Positions 1-5,566 of a stretch of 6,837 nucleotides of DNA are shown here, in pieces (positions within the stretch are counted from its first letter, which is position 1; the number at the start of each line of letters is the position of its first letter). Under the pieces are notes generated by a model. The model searched no databases. It was not told where the DNA came from and saw only the letters and a program-made list of their open reading frames with translations. The position numbers were made by a program, and so were the translations under genes. The stretch comes from Actinomycetes bacterium (GTDB lineage Bacteria; Actinomycetota; Acidimicrobiia; Acidimicrobiales; Palsa-688), in assembly GCA_021827225.1 (NCBI GenBank), contig JAKAXG010000235.1, forward strand, positions 1-6,837, read 5' to 3'.

Positions 1-1100
1 GTCTGCGACAGAGCGGCGATGGGCCCGATGGTCCGCACCTCTCCCACCTCGGGGTCCTGCATCGTGACTATGTCCCCGTTGCCGACGATGTCGGGATGGT
101 GCAGGGCTTCGGCGGTGGTGATGTAGGGCTCCGCGGCGACGTCGCCGTGCGCCCGGAAGATGTCCATCCACTCGTCGGCGCTGCGTTCCTGCATCCGGAG
201 CAGGATCCGGTCCCGGGCCGCCTCGACGGTGTCGGCGTCCCAGGTGCCCGGCGGGCCGGAGAACCGGGGCTCGACGATCATCTCGCCCAGCAGGTCGGTC
301 GCCTCCAGGAAGGCGTAGAGCAGGTGCTCGAGCAGGTTGCCGCACTGGATCCACCGCCCGTCCCCGGCGAGGACGGGGTGGTAGTTGAGCGTCGGCATGT
401 CCCCCCCGGCCGTGGTGATGTCGGGCGCGAGCACCCCGCTCCGCTCGGCCATCTCCACGAGCAGCAGCTCCACCAGGTCGTAGGTCAGCAGGCCCTGCAG
501 GAGGCTGGTCTCCACCCGCTGGCCGCCGCCGCCCCGGGCGCGCGCCAGCAGCGCGGCGAGGATGCCCTGCACGGCGCCGTGGGCGGCGGCGTGCCCGGCG
601 ACGGGCACGGCGGCGAAGACGGGGCCGCCCCGGCGCAGTTGGCGCTGGAATGCCAGCATCCGGCCGGCGCCGGCCGCCACCGCACCCTCGTAACCGGGGA
701 CCTCGGCGAGGGGGCCCGCCGGCCCCCAGCCGGTGATCGAGCAGTGGACGAGCCGGGGGTTGAGAGCGGCGGTCGCCTCGGCGTCGATGCCCCACCGACG
801 GGCCCGGGAGGGCGGTCCGCCGACCACCACGACGTCGGCGGTCGACACGAGGGAGCGCAGTTCGGAGGTCCCGGCGGGGGATCTCAGGTCAGCGGCGAAG
901 CTGCGTTTGCCGCGCAGCCAGAGGGGAGCGGCCGGCAGGGCCCGGAAGCGGTCCCCTCCCGGCGGCTCGACCTTGATGACGTCGGCTCCGAAGTCGGCCA
1001 GCACCATGGTCGCCATGCCGCCGACCGGCCCCGTGGTGACGTCGACCACCCGGATGCCCTCGAGCACCTGCGGGTTTCCTGCCGTTGCGTCGTCGCTCAC
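1..1100 (-). CDS. CoA-transferase family III (CaiB/BaiF-like) protein, C-terminus cut by window edge
   Basis: The frame is open from a GTG at 1100 to the window edge: 366 complete codons with no stop. I chose this GTG (first residues MSDDATAGNPQVLEG) because a purine-rich ribosome site lies just upstream and it is the first start after the cheR stop. Family III enzymes usually have about 380 to 430 residues, so only the last few tens should be missing. Family features: the N-terminal nucleotide-binding strand and helix (VVDVTTGP at 18-25, LADFGADVIKVEPPGGD at 34-50), LNPRLVHCSITGWGPAGPL near 122-140, GILAALLAR at 179-187, GGGGQRVETSL at about 190-200, and near the end GEVRTIGPIAALSQ, which resembles the family's usual closing segment. 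Known members move CoA between carboxylic acids or racemise 2-methylacyl-CoAs. Oddity: the segment before GILAAL, where the catalytic Asp sits (Asp169 in formyl-CoA transferase), reads PVAGHAAAHGAVQ at 166-178, with Gly169-His170 and no Asp. The substrate cannot be told; it may act differently or be inactive. The family call is firm, the function is not. Confidence 0.9.
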   Translation of the reverse strand, partial: MSDDATAGNPQVLEGIRVVDVTTGPVGGMATMVLADFGADVIKVEPPGGDRFRALPAAPLWLRGKRSFAADLRSPAGTSELRSLVSTADVVVVGGPPSRARRWGIDAEATAALNPRLVHCSITGWGPAGPLAEVPGYEGAVAAGAGRMLAFQRQLRRGGPVFAAVPVAGHAAAHGAVQGILAALLARARGGGGQRVETSLLQGLLTYDLVELLLVEMAERSGVLAPDITTAGGDMPTLNYHPVLAGDGRWIQCGNLLEHLLYAFLEATDLLGEMIVEPRFSGPPGTWDADTVEAARDRILLRMQERSADEWMDIFRAHGDVAAEPYITTAEALHHPDIVGNGDIVTMQDPEVGEVRTIGPIAALSQ

Positions 1101-1115
1101 ATCTCCCCTCCCCCC
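1101..1115 (-). promoter_or_regulatory. purine-rich ribosome binding site of the CoA-transferase-like gene
   Basis: The bases just before the GTG at 1100 read GGGGGGAGGGGAGAT on the minus strand. The run contains GGAG and GGGGAG cores a few bases from the start and is the strongest Shine-Dalgarno-like tract in the window. It supports the GTG as start. It lies in the 41-nt gap (1101-1141) after cheR, which shows no inverted repeat followed by T residues and no recognisable -35/-10 pair, so readthrough from the chemotaxis operon is possible. Confidence 0.65.
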
Positions 1116-1141
1116 ACAATCTATGCGACTCCCGTTCCCTC

Positions 1142-2005
1142 TCAGGTGGTCAGGCGGAAGGCGCTGGCCCCCCCGATGTCGACCCGCTGGAAGTTGCTGT
1201 CCAGGTTGAGGGTGGTCTCCGCGTTGCCCAGCACGAGGTAGCCGTCCGGGCGCAGCACCTGGCGGACCCGGGCCAGCATCTTCTGCTTGATCTCGGGCGG
1301 GAAGTAGATCAGCACGTTGCGCATCAGCACCAGGTCGGCCGGGGGCACCAGAGACCACGGGCCGGCCAGGTTGAACTCCCGGCAGTCGACCATCCGCTTG
1401 AGCTCGTCGGAGATCACCCAGTCCGAGCCGACCTGGCTGAACCAGCGGAGCAGGCGGTTGGCCGCCAGCCCCCGGTTGACCTCGAGCTTGGTGAACCTGC
1501 CGTCGCGGGCGCGGGCCAGCACCGGCCTGGACAGGTCGGTGGCCAGGATGCGCACCTGCCATGACGGGGGGACCTGCGGATGCTCGCGCAGCAGCATCGC
1601 CATGCTGTACGGCTCCTGCCCGGTGGAGCACGCGGCCGACCAGATGGTCAGGCGGCGCTCCTGCGAACGGCGGGTCACCAGGTCCGGGATGATGGTGTCG
1701 CGGATGCCGTTGAACAGGACCGGGTCGCGGAAGAACGACGTCTCGTTGGTGGTCATGGCCTCGACCACCTCTGTGTGCAGCGTCCCCTCCGGTTGAGCGC
1801 GCAGACGCAGGAGGAACTCCCATACCGTGGCCGCACCGTGGCGGCGGGCCAGGGGGGACAGGCGGGCCTCGACCAGGTACTCTTTGTCCGCGTCGAGGAA
1901 TATGGCGGCCCGGTCGAGCACCAGCGAGCGCAGGTAGGAGAAGGCCTCGCCGTCCGCTGGGACTCCCGGGCGAACCGTCGGTTGGGGGCGGGTCAGGCTG
2001 TCCAC
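1142..2005 (-). CDS. cheR: CheR, chemotaxis receptor methyltransferase
   Basis: S-adenosylmethionine-dependent enzyme that methylates glutamates of MCP receptors, opposing CheB in adaptation; cytoplasmic. Taking the GTG at 2005, the protein has 287 residues, normal for CheR. The helical N-terminal domain (about 23-75, FSYLRSLVLDRAAIFLDADK onward) is followed by the conserved MTTNETSFFRD (84-94), the SAM-binding motif WSAACSTGQEPYSMAM (122-137), ATDLS (155-159), LVLMRNVLIYF (225-235) and LRPDGYLVLGNAETT (251-265). All core motifs are intact. The frame stays open far upstream through cheB to 2734, but that part is arginine/proline/glycine-rich and resembles no protein, so I reject it. No ATG or other GTG lies in frame between 2005 and the start of the conserved domain. 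The GTG overlaps the cheB end by 13 nt, and no strong ribosome site precedes it, which suggests translational coupling. Identity is very sure; the exact start is moderately sure. Confidence 0.96.
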   Translation of the reverse strand: MDSLTRPQPTVRPGVPADGEAFSYLRSLVLDRAAIFLDADKEYLVEARLSPLARRHGAATVWEFLLRLRAQPEGTLHTEVVEAMTTNETSFFRDPVLFNGIRDTIIPDLVTRRSQERRLTIWSAACSTGQEPYSMAMLLREHPQVPPSWQVRILATDLSRPVLARARDGRFTKLEVNRGLAANRLLRWFSQVGSDWVISDELKRMVDCREFNLAGPWSLVPPADLVLMRNVLIYFPPEIKQKMLARVRQVLRPDGYLVLGNAETTLNLDSNFQRVDIGGASAFRLTT

Positions 2006-3132
2006 GTCGACGTCCGGTGCGAGATGGGGGGCGGGGGCGCGGCGACGCTCAGGCGGGACGGCCGGTTGCGTTCGCGGATCCTGCTCGTCAGGGCGGGGGC
2101 GAGCTGATCGAGGGGCAGCACCGCCTCGGCCAGGCCGGCCTGGGCGACGTATCCGGGCATGCCCCACACCACGGAGCTGGCCTGGTCCTGCGCCAGGACC
2201 GACCCTCCTTCGTCCACGATGCGCTGCGAGCCTCGCAGGCCGTCCTGGCCCATCCCGGTCATCACCACACCCAGGACGTTCGGTCCGTAGGTGTCCGCCG
2301 CCGAGCCGAACAGGACGTCCACCGCCGGACGGCAGAAGTTCACCGGGGGATCCTCGCTGGTGCGCAGCACCACACCCGAGTCGGTGCGGGCCAGCAGGAG
2401 GTGGCGGTCGCCGGGGGCGATCCAGGCCATGCCGGGTGCCACCGGGATCCCGTCGGACGCTTCGGCCACCTGCAACGGGCTGCACCGGTCCAGCCTTTCG
2501 GCCAGCATCCCGGTGAACAGCGGCGGCATGTGCTGGACCACGACCACGGGCACGCCCAGGTCCCCGGGTAGAGCGGAGAAGAGCCGCTCGAGGGCCACGG
2601 GCCCCCCGGTCGACACCCCGACGACCAGCACGTCGACCCGAGAGCGGGCCCTCGGCGGCCGACGGACCGGTGGGCCTTCCCCCGTCGCCTGGCCGGCCGT
2701 GGGTGCCGGCCGGGCCGGAACCCGGACGCCGCACAGCTGTCTTATCCTCGGTGCCAGCTCCGATCGCAGGCGCTGGCGGCTCTGCTGCAGCCCGCCGGTG
2801 CCGGTCGGCTTGGTCAGGTAGTCCGTCGCTCCCCGCGACAACGCCTCCAGCGTCGCCTCCGCCCCCCGCTCGGTGAGGGTGCTGAACATGATGACCGGGA
2901 TCCGGCGATTGACCCGGCGGATCGCCGAGAGCGTCTCCAGCCCGTCCATGACCGGCATCTCGATGTCGAGGATGACCACGTCGGGGTCCGTCTGGGCCAG
3001 CCGGTCGAGCCCGATCTTGCCGTTGGCGGCGGCCGCCACCACCCGCAGATCGGGTTCCTCCTGCAGGCTCTCGGTCAGCAGGCGCCGGACGACGACGGAG
3101 TCGTCTATGACCAGTACCCGGATCTCAGGCAT
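1993..3132 (-). CDS. cheB: CheB, chemotaxis response regulator protein-glutamate methylesterase
   Basis: Removes methyl groups from MCP glutamates, and in many bacteria deamidates glutamines; activated through phosphorylation by CheA. It has 379 residues. The receiver domain is at 1-120: acidic pair Asp10-Asp11, phospho-acceptor Asp56 in VVILDIEMPVMDG, Thr85 region in MFSTLT, and Lys108 in YLTKPT. An Arg/Pro/Ala-rich linker covers roughly 135-165. The catalytic domain is at 166-350 with the CheB triad: Ser174 in GVSTGGP, His201 in VVQHMPP and Asp297 in MTGMGQDG. All key residues are present, so it should be active. The ATG at 3132 overlaps the cheY stop by 8 nt (ATGCCTGA), and the tail overlaps cheR by 13 nt, fitting coupled translation. 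The last 30 or so residues form a basic, proline-containing tail (RIRERNRPSR, then APPPP) beyond the usual end of the esterase domain; their role is unknown. Confidence 0.97.
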   Translation of the reverse strand: MPEIRVLVIDDSVVVRRLLTESLQEEPDLRVVAAAANGKIGLDRLAQTDPDVVILDIEMPVMDGLETLSAIRRVNRRIPVIMFSTLTERGAEATLEALSRGATDYLTKPTGTGGLQQSRQRLRSELAPRIRQLCGVRVPARPAPTAGQATGEGPPVRRPPRARSRVDVLVVGVSTGGPVALERLFSALPGDLGVPVVVVQHMPPLFTGMLAERLDRCSPLQVAEASDGIPVAPGMAWIAPGDRHLLLARTDSGVVLRTSEDPPVNFCRPAVDVLFGSAADTYGPNVLGVVMTGMGQDGLRGSQRIVDEGGSVLAQDQASSVVWGMPGYVAQAGLAEAVLPLDQLAPALTSRIRERNRPSRLSVAAPPPPISHRTSTWTA

Positions 3133-3502
3133 CCTCGGCCACCGGGAAGCCGAGGAGCTGCAGCTTCCCGACGATCACGTCCTGGGTGAAGGGCTTGGTG
3201 ACGTACTCGTCGGCGCCTGCGTCCATGGCCCGCGCCATCTGGTGCATCTCGCTCTCGGTGGTGACCATCATGAGCTTCACGTCGTCGTACGCCCGCTGGC
3301 GGCGGATGGCGACGATGAGCTCGATACCGTTCATGTTGGGCATGTTCCAGTCGACCAGCGCCACGTCGGGGGCCGACCTTCTCATCTGCGCCAGAGCCTC
3401 TATGCCGTCCGCCGCCTGGGCGACCTCGAAACCGAGACCGCCCAGCGTGCGGGTCAAGATGGTGCGCATGGCGCGGGAGTCGTCGATGACCAGGGCTTGC
3501 AT
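3125..3502 (-). CDS. cheY: CheY, single-domain chemotaxis response regulator
   Basis: A stand-alone receiver domain of 125 residues with no output domain, the standard size for CheY. Phosphorylated by CheA, such proteins bind the flagellar switch (or another motility output) and change its behaviour. The active-site set is complete: Asp7-Asp8 in LVIDDSRAMR, phospho-acceptor Asp51 in ALVDWNMPNMNG, Thr81 in MMVTTESE, switch aromatic Tyr100 in ADEYVTKPF and Lys103. The DWNMP context is typical of true CheY proteins rather than transcriptional regulators. The gene starts 12 nt after the MCP stop with only a weak GAG in the gap, and its stop lies inside the cheB start. With no CheZ, CheC or CheX gene nearby, its dephosphorylation partner is not visible here; a role as a phosphate sink cannot be excluded. 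Confidence 0.96.
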   Translation of the reverse strand: MQALVIDDSRAMRTILTRTLGGLGFEVAQAADGIEALAQMRRSAPDVALVDWNMPNMNGIELIVAIRRQRAYDDVKLMMVTTESEMHQMARAMDAGADEYVTKPFTQDVIVGKLQLLGFPVAEDA

Positions 3503-3514
3503 CAGAGGCTCGGA

Positions 3515-5101
3515 TCAGTAACTGAACTGCCCGACGAGCTGCTCGAGCTCGCTGGCCATGCGGGCCAGTTCGGCCGCCGCCTCCTGGGTGTTCGAGGCCC
3601 CGGAGGTGGTGTCGTGCGTAGAGCTGGCCACCGAGGCGATGTTCTCGGCGATGTCGGCCGACCCGCTGGCGGCTTCGGCGACGTTGCGGCCCATCTCCGA
3701 CGTCGTGGCCGTCTGCTCCTCGACCGCCGATGCGATGGTCGTCTGCGCCTCGTTGATCTGATCCATGATCCGGGCGATCTGGGCGATGGCTTCGATGGCC
3801 GCCTGCGAGTCGCCCTGGATGGCTTCGATGCGCCGGGCGATGTCGTCGGTCGCCTTGGCCGTCTCCTTGGCCAGCTCCTTGACCTCGTTGGCCACGATGG
3901 CGAAGCCCTTGCCGGCCTCGCCGGCGCGGGCCGCCTCTATGGTGGCGTTCAGGGCGAGGAGGTTCGTCTGCTCGGCGATCGAGGTGATGACCTTGACCAC
4001 CTCGCCGATCTCGTTGGTCGATACGCCCAGCTTGGCGACCGTGTCGTTGGTGGTACGGGCCACGCTGACCCCGTCGTTGGCGACGCGGGTGGCTTCGGTG
4101 GCGGCGTGGGCGATCTCCCGGATGGAGGCCGACATCTCCTCCGTGCCGGCGGCGACGGTCCGGACGTTGGCCGACACCTGCTCAGCCGCGGCGGAGACCA
4201 TGGTGGCCTGGCTGGAGGTCTCCTGGGCCCCGCCGGCCAGCTGGTTGGAGACGGCCGACAGCTCCTCGGAGGCGCCGGCAAGGGACTGCGAGTGCTGACC
4301 GATGGAGTTCATGGCCAGGCGGAGGCGGTCGAGGGCGCTGTTCAGCGAGGCGGCCATGCGCCCGAGCTCGTCCTTGGACTCGATGGCGGCCTTGAGGGTC
4401 AGGTCGCCCGCCGCCACGCCCTCGAGCACGGCGACCGCCTCGCTCAGCGGCTTGGACACCGAGCGGATGATGGCGAAGGCGGCGACGATGGCCATGGCCA
4501 CGGCGATCAGGCCGAGCACGATGACGATGGTGCGGGAGGAGCTGGCCGACCTGGTGGCGGCGGCCATGCTGGCGTCCGAGGAGGTGACGCGGTGCTGGCC
4601 GAACTGCTCGATCGGGTCGATGATGCTGGCCGCCGACAGCTGCCCGGTCATCGTCGTCGCCTGGGCGGCGGCGGCGGAGCCGCCACTGGCGTAGAGCTGG
4701 TTGATCTGGCCGGCCTTGCTCGTGTAGCTGTCGAAGGCGGACTTGGACGCCGACAGGAGCTGCGACTCGCTCGGCGTGAGGCCGCTAGCCGTCACCTTGC
4801 CGTAGTCGGTGGTGTACTGCTGGCTGTCCTGGGCGAACGACGCCAGGTCAGCTGAGGCCGAGGCGTGCTGGGCGTAGTCGAGGGCCACCGAGTTCTCGTC
4901 GAGGGCGACCCGCACGGCGTCGACCTCCAGCGACTTCCAGTCCCGGGTGCTGTGGATGTGCGCCGTCGCCTGCTGGCTGGTGGAGACCCACGAACCCATC
5001 GACGTCCACGACACGGCGGTTATGACTATGAGCAGCACGGCTATGGTCCCGAACCCGGCGATGAGCCGGGTGGACACCTTGAGGTTGTTGAGCTTGGACA
5101 T
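3515..5101 (-). CDS. Methyl-accepting chemotaxis protein (transmembrane receptor)
   Basis: Membrane receptor of 528 residues that controls CheA through CheW. After a short basic N-terminus, membrane helix 1 spans about 13-31 ([18 protein letters not shown]). An extracytoplasmic sensor of about 160 residues follows (32-190), then membrane helix 2 at 191-212. A HAMP linker lies at about 211-264 ([19 protein letters not shown], then [11 protein letters not shown]). The long cytoplasmic coiled-coil hairpin covers 265-528, with the nearly invariant tip at 375-395 ([20 protein letters not shown]) and [14 protein letters not shown] after it. Glu-Glu pairs at 279-280, 321-322 and 461-462 are candidate methylation sites. 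The sensor is rich in Ala, Ser, Thr and Gln, has no Cys, and looks all-helical, like a four-helix-bundle sensor; its ligand cannot be predicted. The C-terminus, [10 protein letters not shown], is the common MCP ending and lacks the NWETF-type tether for CheR. The ATG at 5101 is preceded by a GAGAG ribosome site. Confidence 0.97.
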   Translation of the reverse strand: MSKLNNLKVSTRLIAGFGTIAVLLIVITAVSWTSMGSWVSTSQQATAHIHSTRDWKSLEVDAVRVALDENSVALDYAQHASASADLASFAQDSQQYTTDYGKVTASGLTPSESQLLSASKSAFDSYTSKAGQINQLYASGGSAAAAQATTMTGQLSAASIIDPIEQFGQHRVTSSDASMAAATRSASSSRTIVIVLGLIAVAMAIVAAFAIIRSVSKPLSEAVAVLEGVAAGDLTLKAAIESKDELGRMAASLNSALDRLRLAMNSIGQHSQSLAGASEELSAVSNQLAGGAQETSSQATMVSAAAEQVSANVRTVAAGTEEMSASIREIAHAATEATRVANDGVSVARTTNDTVAKLGVSTNEIGEVVKVITSIAEQTNLLALNATIEAARAGEAGKGFAIVANEVKELAKETAKATDDIARRIEAIQGDSQAAIEAIAQIARIMDQINEAQTTIASAVEEQTATTSEMGRNVAEAASGSADIAENIASVASSTHDTTSGASNTQEAAAELARMASELEQLVGQFSY

Positions 5102-5105
5102 GGTT

Positions 5106-5112
5106 CTCTCTT
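5106..5112 (-). promoter_or_regulatory. ribosome binding site of the MCP gene
   Basis: On the minus strand the sequence AAGAGAG ends 4 bases before the ATG at 5101. It lies in the 39-nt gap between cheW and the MCP gene (5102-5140), which otherwise shows no hairpin or promoter-like pair. It gives the receptor its own initiation site, unlike the overlapping genes around it. Confidence 0.55.
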
Positions 5113-5140
5113 TGATGGTTGGGCTAGCGGGTTTCGGTGG

Positions 5141-5566
5141 TCACGTCGCCGCCAGGGCCCTGGCGGTGTCGAGGAGCAGGAGCAGCTGGCCGTCCAGCTT
5201 GTAGGCGCCGAGTATCAGCTCGGCCGTGGCGGCGCTGGCCGTGTCGGGCGGCCGCTCGAAGTCGTCATCGGATACCGTCACCACCTCTCCGATCGAATCC
5301 ACGATCAGACTGACCGGTTCGTCTTCGGTCACGAGCACCACGTTCATGTGCCGCTCGGGGTCGGCCGGGTCCATCTCGAACCGGCGGCGCAGGTCCAGGG
5401 CGGTGACGATCTCGCCCCGGAGGTTGATGAGGCCGGCGACCTCGGCGCGGGCCAGGGGGACGGGCGTGGTCGGTTGCCGGCGGAGGACCTCCCTGACGTC
5501 GGCGACGTCCACCCCCAGCCTCAGGTCCCCGACCGTGAAGGTGCAGAGTTGGCGGGTGAGGGTCAT
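5141..5566 (-). CDS. cheW: CheW, chemotaxis coupling protein
   Basis: Adaptor of 141 residues that links the receptor tip to the P5 domain of CheA in the signalling array. The whole protein is one CheW domain. LCTFTVGDLRLGVDVADVREVLR (7-29) is the first beta subdomain, and VAGLINLRGEIVTALDLRRRF (43-63) contains the family's NLRG signature at 48-51. NVVLVTEDEPVSLIVDSIGEV (75-95) is the typical second-half strand pair, and the end ILGAYKLDGQLLLLLD (118-133) closes the domain. Length is normal. Its ATG overlaps the cheA stop as ATGA, a classic coupled arrangement, and a GGAG about 10 nt upstream inside cheA may serve as ribosome site. With cheA just before and a receptor just after, a coupling role in this same array is a safe inference. 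Confidence 0.96.
   Translation of the reverse strand: MTLTRQLCTFTVGDLRLGVDVADVREVLRRQPTTPVPLARAEVAGLINLRGEIVTALDLRRRFEMDPADPERHMNVVLVTEDEPVSLIVDSIGEVVTVSDDDFERPPDTASAATAELILGAYKLDGQLLLLLDTARALAAT

Noticed and set aside
889..1119. A short minus-strand frame beginning with an ATG just upstream of the CoA-transferase-like GTG.
   Set aside because: It is a different frame with an Arg/Gly-rich product. The GTG frame carries the family motifs and has the purine-rich ribosome site at the right distance.
1101..1141. A possible terminator or promoter between cheR and the CoA-transferase-like gene.
   Set aside because: I see no inverted repeat able to form a stable stem followed by T residues, and no -35/-10 pair with sensible spacing in these 41 bases.
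96..1241. A plus-strand open frame of 381 codons opposite the CoA-transferase-like gene.
   Set aside because: The minus-strand frame matches a known family over its whole length. The plus-strand product is low-complexity Gly/Pro/Arg/His-rich and crosses into cheR.
2006..2734. An upstream extension of the cheR frame through cheB, giving a 530-residue protein.
   Set aside because: The extra 243 residues are an Arg/Gly/Pro-rich shadow of cheB with no domain. CheR at 287 residues from the GTG at 2005 has the normal size.
2873..4855. A very long open frame on the plus strand (660 codons) opposite cheB, cheY and the MCP gene.
   Set aside because: It is antisense to three genes with complete family signatures. 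Its product is a monotonous Gly/Asp/Arg/His/Leu mix with no domain, which is the usual mirror frame of high-GC coding DNA.
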